64,000 bases of DNA from Pyxicephalus adspersus (lineage: Eukaryota; Chordata; Amphibia; Anura; Pyxicephalidae): positions 99,601,624-99,665,623 of the forward strand of contig NC_092862.1 in NCBI RefSeq assembly GCF_032062135.1. The letters are read 5' to 3'. A program made the translations under genes and the position numbers. This document shows, piece after piece, positions 51,215 through 63,906 of this stretch (position 1 is the stretch's first letter; each line of letters opens with the position of its first letter). The notes under the pieces were generated by a model. It had not been told where the DNA came from. It did not search any database and saw only the letters and a list, made by a program, of their open reading frames with translations.

Positions 51215-51330
51215 CGAAGAAGCCAATAGGGCTTACTTTCGGGGGAGGGCTTATATTTCACCCTTGCATGATTAGCATGCTAGGGCTTACTTTCGGGGTA
51301 GGTCTTATTTTCGGGGAAACACGGTATGTT
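51215..51330 (-). mobile_element. DNA-transposon terminus, ACCGTGTTTCCCCGAAAATA type
   Basis: On the minus strand it starts ACCGTGTTTCCCCGAAAATA then AGACCTACCCCGAAAGTAAG, and a related segment with CCCCCGAAAGTAAGCCC recurs inside. I recall this end from a DNA transposon family spread across several tetrapod genomes. The opposite end was not found, so the full extent is unknown. Confidence 0.6.
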
Positions 51331-52111
51331 TTTTAGCTGTTTTGTAAAGTTGGGTTATTCACGCGTCATATCCTGCAAAATAACCTTAGACATATAATAC
51401 AAATATTATTTTACCCATTTTACAGATACACTCTCACTATCAATACAACTTTTTGCATTATAGGAGAAATGCTTGTTATACCAACACAGATTACTGACAG
51501 ATGTAGGTCTAAATCAACCAGATCTGATATTCTTTCAGATATTCATTCTGCTTAAAAAATGTGATATTGCTATTTTATAAATTATTATTTATTTTATACA
51601 TTTATATAGGTGAACTAATGGCATATATATTTCTTGTATACAGCCAGGCAGGTATTTTAAAAAAAGAAAGGACAGCCAATGTCCCTTCTGCTATTAAATA
51701 AACATACCTGCCTAATCACATTTTTTAAATGCTCCTCTTATTTTATAGCAGGCACCACCATCTCATTCAGCCCCAATAGTCTCAGGTGATACCAATATAT
51801 GCTGGGTATGCTGGACAAAGGTAACACATTTAGCAAGGGGAACTATAGTTCCTCTTTAAATGAAGTGAGAGAGGTCAGTTCCACATCTTCTGCTACCAAA
51901 ATAAATAAAAAACATCTGAAACCTTTTTTTATCATAGTAATGGATACAGTATACTTCAGATTGCACCAGCCTAATGCACACATATCACATGGTTAACTGA
52001 GGATATATTAATGATTCTAGCTTTTGTGGCTTGCATTATTTAGCAAGCCAACTGAAGACTGGTAAAATAGGACAGATGAACTAACTGCTACTGTCATCAT
52101 GTTGACATTTT

Positions 52112-52331
52112 GCCCCTGATTCATCAATGAAATCCGCGCTCGCTGGAAGCGCGAACGTACGCGCAGGGGAACAGTGACTTTTAATGCAACATCGCCAGTA
52201 AAAAGCTGTCGGATAAGCGCGGCTCCGTGCGCGAGCTTTTTCCGTTGCTGAATAGCGCGACCGCGTACGATTCCGGATCGCTAATAGGAATGCGCGAGCG
52301 ATAATCCGATTCTGCTTGATGAATCAGGGGC
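52112..52331. mobile_element. CpG-rich MITE with GCCCCTGATTCATCAA termini (220 bp)
   Basis: GCCCCTGATTCATCAA and TTGATGAATCAGGGGC are perfect 16-bp inverted repeats, with TTT on both sides. The interior is packed with CpG (GCGCGAACGTACGCGCAGG, GAATAGCGCGACCGCG), in sharp contrast with the surrounding AT-rich intron. Little CpG decay points to a recent insertion. No open frame. Confidence 0.92.
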
Positions 52332-55300
52332 TTTGAATAGTACTTTGTGATTCAAACTTTTTCTAACAGGTCTATTCAATAAAATTTTCTTTGCTTTACT
52401 AGGTAAATTGAACTATGTTTTCTTGTTTATTAATGTTTAGGATTTGTCATTTTTCCATTCTACACTCCTCATCAAACTAATCCCCTTTCCTTTGTGGAGT
52501 TTAATATCCAAAAACTTTTTCAGAAGACTATTATTACAGTTTTATTCTTTTCTGCCATCTTACCTGTATTTGTTGCTTACTATCTACAGATTCTGTCTGC
52601 ATATGTTTAATATTTTTTTTAAATATTTATGCAACATTGTTCCATCTGTATTCAATATATTTTAAAAATCTCTGCATATTCCTTATTTTGATTATATTTC
52701 TTGTCTGCATTTGGAAGGGACCTTTCATTGGTTTGCATTAGTCAGCTCCTTTAGACATCCTTTAAGTGGATTGCCTATTGTCTATTCGTTTAGAGTTTTG
52801 TCATCTGGTAATATTCATGTTTCTTTATGCTTACTTTTATACATAAAAAAAAATATATATATATAAAAAAACCGTCTTGTATATATAATATATATATCTT
52901 GTATATATGGGTGGTGACCTATTGCCATAAGTAACAAGTATGTACAACATACGCAGGAGTTCCATTATCCCCGCAGCTGGCTCTGTGTGTGTAGCAATGT
53001 TGCATATGAAACTGAGCTCTAAACTATATGTCACATGTTCCCTGCAGTTTTTAGAGCAGAAGCAAAAAGCCAGGAAGTTGTTCTTTTGACAAAAGACACA
53101 TTGCGTGTCTCTATGACAAATAGCACTACCTCATGGTGTTTTTTTTATTTTAATTTAGGTCAGCTTTAAGTACCACATAAGTGCAACGCATCTAAAGCCA
53201 CCAATTTCATTTTTAGAGAATGCGTTTGCTATTTTAGTGACAACAGTGAAAGCAGTCCCAAGGTCTCATTTCGTTTAGAAACATTTTTAAGCTATTGCTA
53301 GCCTCCACCTGTGCCTAATTTATTGTAAGTTTATTGTGGATGAAAAACAATGTCGGAGAGAGCTTGCTTTGTTACAGCACTTTCTGAAAGGCTTTGTAGG
53401 TGGGTGTGCAGGCTGTAAATAAAGTGTTAATACACTGTCACTGTTGTTACACTGACCAAGCTACTTACTCAAAATAAAGTCAGAAAGTGGAGACACAGGG
53501 AAATGGCATAGGAAGGACTAGGAGTGTTTTGGAGCATGGAATTTCTCTTGCTTGCTTCCTTGCTTACCCAAATCTGTCAGAATCCTAGTCCAGGCAACAG
53601 GCAACTACAAACTAGATAGTGAAACAGAGATAGGGGTGAAAATATGACTTCCTGGGTAAGAGACAGGGCTTGCCTATGTATGCCTTAATCTTTGTAGGGT
53701 ACCTTGCTACCCTTCCCTCCAGGCTGCTGCTGCTGCAAAAATCCTAATAATAGATAATCTGTGAAGATATCACATTGACTGGAAACTTGAATATCTTTAC
53801 AAATTAGCAAAAATGTTTCATTTAGAAAATAGGGTTGGAGGAAAAAGCTTAGAATAATTTATTACTATTAGCTTTACTACTGCTTTCAGCTTCCCTCCTT
53901 CTTTATGAAGAATGGAGGTATCTCCAATGCTCAGCCCTTCAACATTGATCTGCCACTGCTGTATCCCACACACAGCCAAATGTGGCATTACTATTTAATA
54001 AAAACAAACATACACAAAACTACCTATTTACAACACTCACTTAACATATGCATGCATTAAAACCGATACATGCAAACTTTTTGTAAAGGCGCTCTATAGT
54101 GCGCAGCTTGACAGAGTTTTTTCTCTCATTTTTACCTGCTGGGAACAAGATACCATATTCGATAGGAAGCCCTGTGCAGGATATATTAGACTATATTTTA
54201 TTCACAAGCTAACTGACATCCGGTCAAAATGAACTGACCTATACAAATTACACAGCAGGAGACAGAACATTTGATTGTCAAGACAAGAGTAATAAATCTT
54301 CTCTGTTATCTTTTCACCTTGGTAAGTATATAAAGCTTCAACCTAAATCCCTACAAGTTTTTAGGAGTGAGTTAGATTTTAATTAACGTATGCTTTTGTC
54401 TCTTACAGTTGTATAGTGCACATTGCTCAAAAAGTAATGACATTTAGGTTTCATAACATTTTGCAAAGATGTCCCCTTTCACTTGTACCTCCCATCACAT
54501 TTACCATATCTGTGTGAAATTATTAAAAAGAAGTGAATATGAACGTCAATTTTTCTATTGAAACCAAGAATTTGATTTCCATTCTGGACACTATCTTTAA
54601 GTGTTTCAATATTCTCCCTGTATTTTCATATATTGTCTCAGAGAGTTCTGGATTGGTAGTCTGACTGCTTTCTCACTGAGATAACTCTAATCTAAATTTT
54701 CTGTCATTCCGTGCTTGGCCATAAAATGATCATTTTCTTATATACTAAACTTTGCTCAGGATATCCACATTCCTTTTCTCTGCCACCTTTAACACCTAAT
54801 TGATTGACCCAAAGCCCACACTGCAAAGAGAGGAAGATTGGTTCTAGTTTGAGAGAAGTCTAAGACTGTCGTTTTCCAACGATATAATATAAAATCACAT
54901 ATGTGTCTATTAAAAACAACTTGGATTTAACATCTTAAATTATATCCAATGGTTTGTTTACACATTCATCTATATCTATATATATCTATATATATATATC
55001 TTAATTCCATGGCACTTTTCATTTAACAGGAGCAAATCTGACTTCTGTGTGCTTTACACACTCACATTTCAGTTTTACCTACCAGTACTTTGTGGTAGAA
55101 AAAAGTACTAAATAAAAGACGCCATTAAGAGAAAATGATTTGTCCTTCATGAAAGTTCATTCTTCAAGTGAGAGTGCTAACCAATAAGAAAATGTGTTAT
55201 GTTACTGCAATGTCACACGTTACTGTATCTCTTACTGACCCCCAGTGTGAAGGGCAATTTATTCTTCCACCGATCACCAACTTTTTCACTAACAATCAGA

Positions 55301-58300
55301 AAGAGAAACTCTACATTGAAAACCAATGCAAGAAGACACCACTCCGACGACCAATGTAAAGGGGCACTTTTCCATTTACTACTAACGTAATGGCGACTTT
55401 TTTTTTTCTTTGTTCTATGATTACCATTTAAAATAATAATAACTCTATAACATATAGAGAGGAAGGCCTATACTTTATGCCATAGATAACGCCAAAAATG
55501 TATATATGAATACTAAACTGAATGCAGAGGACAAGTAAGGACGTTTTTAACACAAGCCACCTAGAAGACAGTAGAGTTACTTCTGTAGAAAAAAAGTAAT
55601 TAGATGTTCATTCATCATCTCCTTAAGAGCTGTCTAAATACTGTAATTATCTGAAGGATGTATCTCTTGAAATATAATGGTATAAGTTACTTCCTGTGCT
55701 CTGGGAAGGGGGAGGTAGAATGAGAAGGAGTCGACAATCTGGGTGTGTTTGATTTATTTGCATTCATTCTGCCGAACATAAGGATCATTATATGTATGCT
55801 CAGGTGGATTTGTGCCAAGCATATAAAATGAACATTGCAAGAGTTGTCACAGTTGGTCATTAGTGCACATTAATCTTATTAAACACTACTGTGATCAAGA
55901 GAATGACATCGCCCAACAAATATTAGTTTCAATTTACAAGGTAATTTCCTTCACTTGTTTGAAGGCTCTCCCTAACCCTAATGGCAATGCTTAGCAATAT
56001 ATTACTGTCAACCACTGATGGGACATCACAAAGTTTAATTCAAATGAGAAAAACTTCACCAGCTGGAAAAAAGCATTATTAAATTGTCATCTGATGGTGT
56101 TAATGGGTATCTATTAACTATTTATTTTCCTGTGTGATACAAATATTCTATTTGGACGATCTTTGAAAAACTCCAAGTGTTTTTAAAATAAACTTGGAGT
56201 TAGGCTGGTGTACATTCACCTTTCTTCCTATGGAGAGCATAAGCTGTTTTAGGAAACACTACACTATAAAGTTCTCCCAAACAATATGATTAGTTATATT
56301 AGACCAGTAAAAATTATGAAAAAGGACCACTTTTCATCATTGTATTCAGCATAGTGTTCAGAGGATCCACATACAGGTAGCTGTACCACTTAATCAGTTA
56401 TCTCAATACACAAGATTATTACCACTTCCCAAACCAATTGTTCTTTTTACTTACACACATTTTGTTGCAGAAGTATTTTAAAATAACGAACATATCCTCT
56501 TTTCAAGTAATAATTGAAGCTTGCCCCACCCTTCATGACAATTAAGCTTCCCTATAAGTTAGTAAGTTTTGTAGGTTCTGGTCACTGAAGGTTCAAAAGT
56601 GAAGTTTGCGGAACATGGCCAAGCTTTGCAAACTACACTGTGCATTGACTGTGTGAAACCACTACACCTTGTATGATGAATTGAACATTCTGTACTCAAC
56701 AGAACTTCACTCTGTATGTGTTAAGAGATACGTATCTGTCCGGCAATCCCGCGCTGGGCTCCATCACAGTATCAAACACTATTTATTCTGTCCAGCGATG
56801 TCACTTGCAGCAGCAAGGAGAACTAAGAAATTGCAGCAGCCCCTGCTTTCCTTAAAGCCGTGCAACCTGATGTATTTTATTGGCATCCCCAGCATACACT
56901 CTGAGGCTGTGCACAGATTAACGCTATTTTGGAGGCAGAGTTCCCGACTCTTTCCTGCGCTATCATTGGCTTCTGGGACATTAAAGCCTCTCTGCTCCTA
57001 GTCACCAGTGACTGTTGTACCGTTATGTCTTTTGTCTTACCTTTGTGTACCTCATCTGGTGGACAGATTGCATGCGTATGACCTCTGCTCTGTATTCTAG
57101 ACTTGTCTTTGTTAGAATTTTGGTACCGCATTATCTGTGGGACTAAGGAATTGAATATGCAGATTGATGTAATATTTTGTGCAACCTGTATTCCATGCCT
57201 GCTTATCTATTTGTGTTTAGAGCTACTTTTCTCAACATGGTACAGGGAAAGGTTCACTATACTTGGGGCAACCAAGTGCCAGATATGATGGATTACAGCC
57301 TTTTGGTGTCGAAATGACTACCCTTTTACTAGAATTATCTTATTAGCATAGAACATGTCTTTGATTTCCTGGTACTAGCGTCTTTGCCTCTGATTCCAGG
57401 CTGATTTGTCACCTATGAGCGAATGTTGGCAACCTAAATAAATGTACAGATTCAGCTCATATGATGCAGATTGCAAGATCATGGCTAAATATATATCTCA
57501 TCTGATGGTACAATATAATACAAAACCACTCTAAGGGTATTTAAAGTTATTATAACCTCAAATACCTTCACATATTTAATCTCACTCCCCTGAGGAAAAT
57601 TAAATGAAACAGGTTGGGAAGTGAGAAATAACATTCCTTTTCACTTAAGGAGTCAAAGCTTACCTCCATCCATAAAGTGGACTTATGCAGAAAAACCCCA
57701 AAAAAACATCACTAACAATATATGCAACTGTTTTTTCGGGAATTAGGTAGCCAGGGTGGGAACATTTTGATTATTGTTTAGTTCAGTAGTGCTAGGGAAG
57801 GTGAGTTAGGGTACTTTTAATCAAACAGTGGTATGTTTTTTTACTTAGTTTTTGTATCTCCAAACCTTAGGAATTTATGTTTTCCTATTTATAATCCGTA
57901 ATGAGTAATTGGATCATAGCAAACACCTAATCAAAAATAAAGCTAGAAAGAGAAAACCAGTGCATGTACAGTATATATTGATTTGGACTTATTTACATGT
58001 TTAACTAATATCAAACTTTTTATTGTAGTGGAAATAAGATCATTTGTGGCTTTAGCACTACAGGGAACTGAAAGCTTAGCAGTTAAATTTTAAACTGGAT
58101 GAACAAAATCTCTTTTTTTCCTGATACCTCTGCAATAATCACACCTCTTAAAAGCTGCTAGTTCGAAGAAAGAGCAATTAGAAATGTTTGCTTTTCAAAG
58201 ACAGGATGCAAAATGTGTTTCTGGTAGGTACTAACTACTGGATGGTCATGAAAATGGGAATAGAGAAAGAAAAAAAAAATACATAAAAAGAGGTTAAAAG

Positions 58301-59515
58301 GTCAAAGTTATTATCAACAGAAAATGAGATATATTGTATATGTGCAGTGCAGGAGCAAATTTATGCATAGCTTTATAGAGACAATGTATGCAGCAGGCAG
58401 CGCTGACATAGAAATTAAATAATCAAAGTGAAATGTAAACTGAACATGGATTTCGCATTGGGCTGATAAGAATGTGATAAAGGGTGATGTAAATCCAGTC
58501 GTGTGAACTTAGCTTGTAGCTTTTATAAATGTGATTTTGCCTTTGAATTAGCATTTTGCTGGTAAAATTCCAGCATTGTAAAATGCCCAGTATTCAAGGG
58601 ATTAATCATCTTTCCAAATGTCCCTGCGCAAAGAGTTAGATTCAGCTTTTATTGATTTTGTGGTTTCTTTGATGTGCTTCTTCTGTTTGAAGAGCAATTT
58701 TTGAACATCCAGTATCACAGCACACTGGAGCCAGCTCTACAAAATCCATGTAACAAAAATCAATGGCATTTCAGTCCTGTATTATGTACATTATTACTAA
58801 TGTTTGACTGCTGATTCGTAGCATGCGTAAAATAAACAAAACCTGGCCTTTTTGTAGGTAAACACATAGGCAGAATACAATTAGATATCTGCCTGGGCAT
58901 TTTGATCATTTTTGGTTATCATTAGCATAAAATACATTAAGTAAATTATATAAAATACATGTTCAGTCTTTTTTTTTTTTTACTTATCAATCTGAGTTTC
59001 TCTGACAGATCATCTGTTGTTTTTAACACCCATACTCACATTCTTTCCTTTTATTCTGAAGCTTGTTCTTTGCTTTTAAATTGTGATATATATGGAAAAT
59101 GATCTCCCTTTACGTTTTCCATAGGAATGTAGCTACCCTCCTTTGAAAGTCATAGAGGCTAACAGGCTACTCTTTTTCAAATGGACCACAATGTTTCATA
59201 TATCCAGTCAGTGATTAAAGTATATCTAAGGCCAAGTTATTTTTATTTAGGATACAGGATAAGAGTTAAAACCCGTGCCAGTGTTTTCCTTTTGCTATTT
59301 ATGTGCTGTCGTGGAGGACAACAAGAAGTTAGGAATCATTCTATATTAAAAAAAATCCTGGCCATTTGTCATTCTAACTAGGGCACCCATTGGTATATGC
59401 CTCTGTTTTGGTGCCCCCTCAAAAGTTTAGATTTTTTATGCAGTGCACTGTTGGTTTCCTAAACCCTCTTATGGGCATTATTGTTTTCCCTAAATGACAA
59501 TATTATTCACACTTT

Positions 59516-59690
59516 GAGCGGATTTAATAAAGCTCTCCAAGGCTGGAGAGAATACACTTTCATCAGTGAAGCTGGGTGATCAAGCAAACTTGGAATTGAT
59601 TTCTTAAAAGTCATTTGCTATTTGTTAGCAATTGTTTTTAATTCTGGACCAGATCCATTCCTTGTTTACTGGATCACCTAGCTCTCACAA
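59516..59690. mobile_element. Decayed copy of the palindromic GGGCCTGATTT MITE family
   Basis: GAGCGGATTTAATAAAGCTC, CAAGGCTGGAGAGAATACAC and CATCAGTGAAGCTGGGTGAT match the inverse of the right half of 49039-49262. The right terminus is lost, so the end is approximate. Confidence 0.75.
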
Positions 59691-60180
59691 TTTCTGATAA
59701 GCACTATTGTTCCCTCCAATCTTCCACTGGTCATCCTCATTACCTGCTAGGCACCAACTTACCCCTAGCTATGGGCACCTTTGTACTGCCCTAGATTTTT
59801 TTGGACACTATTTTTTCTTCACACTAAGCACTACTTTTCCCCACCCTCTTCAGGACTCTCTTCTCTGCGCCAAGTGTTATTGTTCCACCCTTTGCTCTAA
59901 GATCTCTCTTCTCCTATAAGCATTATGCCCCCCAGACCCCTTTACTGGGAGCTCCAGATGTCACTTTTTCTCAAGTTCATAAGTTGAGAGGTATATATAC
60001 CTAGTTATAAAGGAGATTCGTATAATTCCCTACTCTAGTCAAATCTTCAAAAAAGAGAAACCCAAGGTACATCATAGATATTCTATGGGCTTCATAGGGT
60101 TTCATTGGCATTCAGTAATAGGCACCTACCAAGATGCTGGTAAGAAAGAGAGTTCTTTACCCTGGTTTAGGCATTGTAGT

Positions 60181-60242
60181 TATTATTATTAAACAGGATT
60201 TATATAGCGCCAACATATTACGCAGCGCTGTACATTAAATAG
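60181..60242 (+). repeat. Frog-type interspersed repeat (AACAGGATTTATATAG family), copy 2
   Basis: AAACAGGATTTATATAGCGC, CAACATATTACGCAGCGCTG and TACATTAAATAGG match 10146-10276. It keeps the CpG forms (GCGCC, ACGCAGCG) where copy 1 has TpG-type changes. Only the first 60 bp are present. Confidence 0.85.
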
Positions 60243-61107
60243 GTGTCTAAGCAACTGCAAATGATTTGTTTTTCTTTCACACAAAAGGGTATACTTTTCT
60301 GTGATTCATTCTTATGAGATTATCATCACCAAGGCTGTTAGTATACAGTAGTCTGTGCTTTAAGCCAAAGTATATTTAAACTATGCACCTACATTAAATC
60401 TCTATTCTCCCCTTTTGGCTTGGAGGCACTTGAAGCAATGCATATATTAGAAATGATGATAGTTATCATCTTGTGTGATGATTATGGCTTTGAATTTTAT
60501 CTTGCTTTTTTTCTTAAAAGCTTAGGGTAAAATGTTGCAGTTTTATGCTTGTGACATGGTCAATTAATCAAATGTAATGAGAAATAAATGCTTTTGACAA
60601 AATCCGAATGTAGGGAAAAAATCCTGTCAGCAAGCAATTCCATTTGCTAGTTATAAAAACATATAAATGCATGCTCCTGTAAAGCTGATTTAAGATAAGT
60701 TTCAATAGCATTTATGACTGTAAACCAATGTCAATGCAAACAACAAAAGTATGTAAATTCTAAATGCTGCATGCTGTGTTTGCAGAATAAATTCCAGTGT
60801 ATAACATATTTAGGCAGTTTTAAAAACGAATAGCAGCAGTAAATACCCTGACATAAGCTATGCCATTTTTATTAAACTTTATTGGCTTGTATAACTGCCT
60901 ATTTGTTTGGTACACAAATAATTTTAACCTTGGCTTCCATTCATGCAAAATATTTAGGTGATCGACTTTAATGCATGATGATGGCTGAATGCAGAGTGTG
61001 CTTACTATGATTTAACAATTTACACCAATTGCATATTCATGTTTATTCAGGGTTACTGAGCTGACTCTAATGTTTTCTATAGCAAGTGAATTCAAGCAAG
61101 CAAATAT

Positions 61108-61131
61108 ATACATATATGTGTGTGTGTGTGT
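61108..61131. repeat. (AT)n/(GT)n microsatellite
   Basis: Short TATATATG run changing into about seven GT dinucleotides. Confidence 0.85.
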
Positions 61132-61805
61132 ATTGGTGGAATGGTATTAATATTGGATCATTAAAACTTTTAGGAAGGTTATAACACACGAATAGCTTAC
61201 CATTAAATGAAAATATGTGGATCTAACAAACAGCCCTTTACACATTGTTAAGTGATACTGGAAAGCAGATATTCTCTTTTGGGATGTATCTGCATGTACA
61301 CGTTAAATTTAATTCCAATATGAGAAGTGCATGTCCTACCAGCAATCATACATAGGTTCTCTAGTAGCTGTATTTTCCTCCCTCATCCTAATATATCATG
61401 CACCTTGTGTGTTTTGTATTTATGATACAAGATGTTAGATTGTCCCAGGATTTCATATGAAAGGTTGTAGGTGTTTGCTAAGCTATTACATAAGACAGTA
61501 AAGGTTACTAAGTTTTTTTTTTTTTTTCAATATACGCAGCTCTCGATTGAACTTCTATCACAGAACAATACGCAATATTAATAAAGAAAGCTTCATAATA
61601 AAAATAATATAATAAAAATAAAATGTCAGCATTGATAACAGCTATATATTGTTTCTGAAAAATATGTAAAATTTTTAATGTAAAATTTTTTAACATCTAG
61701 CAAAAGTTTTGTTATTCTGCTAACCCTTCATACAGTAGCAACATTGATAGTTGAGATACCAACCTCAGTGTTTAGTATGATGTGCATGTAAGCTGAGACC
61801 TGTTT

Positions 61806-62092
61806 TTAAAGCAAAACTATAGCTTCACTTTTAAAAGCAGCAAGCAAACAGGTAGGACTTTATTCCAGAAAGGGACAGGCAGGATTCCTTCTGCAAAAAG
61901 ACCTGCTTGTTTGCTTTCTGAGCATGCACAGCTTTGCGGGGAATGTGCTGAGATTCCTGGCATTCCCTGGGGCTGCTGTGACTTCATCCCAGCACGGCCA
62001 ATCGATATGGCCAAAGACCCAACTCCAGGAAGAAGTTAGGTTGAAGATGGCAGTGCCCCACACCAGAGGAAGAACAGGTGAGTAAAATTAAA
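61806..62092. repeat. GC-rich interspersed repeat, possible TTAA-family relative
   Basis: TTAAAGCAAAACTATAG resembles the AGTGGAACTA terminus at 50153 next to TTAA. The inner minus-strand ATCGATTGGCCGTGCTGGGA recalls ATCTTGATTGGCTGGGCTGG in the 22394 element. The right boundary is not resolved. Two overlapping 65- and 67-codon minus frames look like chance. Confidence 0.45.
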
Positions 62093-62299
62093 AATTGTTA
62101 TTAACCAAGATTTGCATTCCTGTCCACCTAATTTATCACTTCAACAAAGACTTGCCCATCTCGGTTTAGCTACTACAGATGCATATGCTTTATATAGGAT
62201 ACTTCACTACCATAAGGAAATGCCCATATAAATTGTTTTATACCCATTCTCCGATAGGGGTGTTTTTCTCTGGATCTTATCGTATAGTGAGAGGTATCC

Positions 62300-63022
62300 C
62301 AATATTGCAAAATAGGAGACTGAATTGAAAAAATCTTAACAGATGAGCAATGGCAACATGCAATTCAGTCTGCTTTTAAATATTCAAGATGCAATACACA
62401 TTGGGAATCCTATCTTAAGATGTTACTTAGATGGCACAGAACACCATATATTGTCTCTCCTCTTTGCTGGCGACTGTGTGGTAAAGTAGGCTCGCTGAGC
62501 CATATTTTTTGGTACTGCAAAAGTATCCAAGGAGTTTGGAAAGAGATCTTCTGACTATTGTCAGAAGTGACTGGTATATTAGTCCAGCCGAACCCATCTC
62601 TGGGGATTGAGCAATACCCGATAGAATATAGGCCTATTGTTACACATTGTTTATGTGAAACAAGGCAATCCATAGCCTCATATTGGAAAAATATGGAGGT
62701 ACCTAACATATCAGAAATACTATGCAAACTTCTGCAGGTTCAATATGAGAAGTTGTTTGCCGAAAATATGAATAAAACATTGAAGTTCCAAGCATATTAG
62801 TCCCCCTGGTTTGCACACCCAAAATGCACGGTGCAAGTTTAATTCAAAGTATTTCCGAAATCGGTTCCACTGTTCCAGAATCCATTTTTTCCTCTATGTT
62901 GGTTACTATTTCATAGTTTTCATTGTTTTAAAATTTTCTATATTTCTTATATTTTGTTGTAATGATTGTATTGTTTGTACTTATACTGAAAACTTTTAAT
63001 AAAAATTATCTTTAAAAAGAAA
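62300..63022 (+). pseudogene. L1-type LINE, ORF2 C-terminus and 3' UTR (5'-truncated)
   Basis: One frame runs from about 62342 to 62797 with a single internal stop (TGA at 62552). It reads DEQWQHAIQSAFKYSRCNTH, then LKMLLRWHRTPYIVSPLCW, then CGKVGSLSHIFWYCKSIQ. The CWR-CG...G.L.HIFW.C pattern and later SIASYWKNMEVP are typical of the C-terminal region of L1 ORF2 proteins. About 200 bp of noncoding sequence follows, ending TTTTAATAAAAATTATC plus an A-rich tail. The polymerase and endonuclease domains are gone. It is a dead, probably moderately old insertion. Confidence 0.88.
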
Positions 63023-63906
63023 TTGTATTAAGTAGATAAGCCTATTTTATTTCAAAGGGGTCACCACATGTCTCCTCTGCAATAAAAAACCTGCCTGGTC
63101 ACAATTTTTTAAATTTCAAATATAATTTAGTTTTAGGGCTCTCCATAATTTGGAAAACTTTACTAGTTACAATGCACACAAGAATAACTTAAATCAAATT
63201 TCTGCTGATTAAAAGCACTCCCTTGTTAGGATGAACTAGGGAGTTGTGGACACATTTATACCCCCAGAGAATGCTGAGCTCCTTTAGCAGCTTTTTACCT
63301 TGTACTCATGACTCCTATCTGTCAAGCTCAATATTTCTAACCTGTTGCACTCTCTGCAAATATTTCAACTGGCTTCCATTTCACCATAGAAAAACATTTA
63401 GGCTCTGGGTTTTGTATTATAATAATAGCTGCTGTCAGTCTTTTCCAACATTTCCAACCCTAAACATAATTATAACCCTTACTACACTCTACAATCCTCC
63501 AGTGACCTAGTTACTTATAACCTCTTCACATGTATGACTTCAAGATTTATCTGGGGGTGCCTTCCCTATGGCTGTTTCTCTGGAAACTCCCTCCATTGTT
63601 CTATTAGGTTTGCTTAACTAATTTAAACAGGCCTCCAAAACCTATTTCTCTAAACACCATATTATTAATTAGGTTTGGTATATTATTGTGTGTATTCTTC
63701 AATCTATCCAGATATTTTTTGAGTAATCTTAAATCTGACATTTTGTGATTTTGACATGGTACATGTTTCCAATTTGTGGAGATTTTAATTTTATCTCTAG
63801 ATTTGGTCAATGAAAAAAAACTTTGTTATGCAGCTTGGTATCATCTGTTAATCTCTTGAAATTCCAAGTGTACTGGGATAATGAGAAAATAAACTCTCTT
63901 TGAAAT

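Noticed and set aside
56669..57001. 110-codon plus-strand open frame
   Set aside because: Composition looks like a GC-richer repeat patch. No domain, and overlapping frames exist on the other strand.
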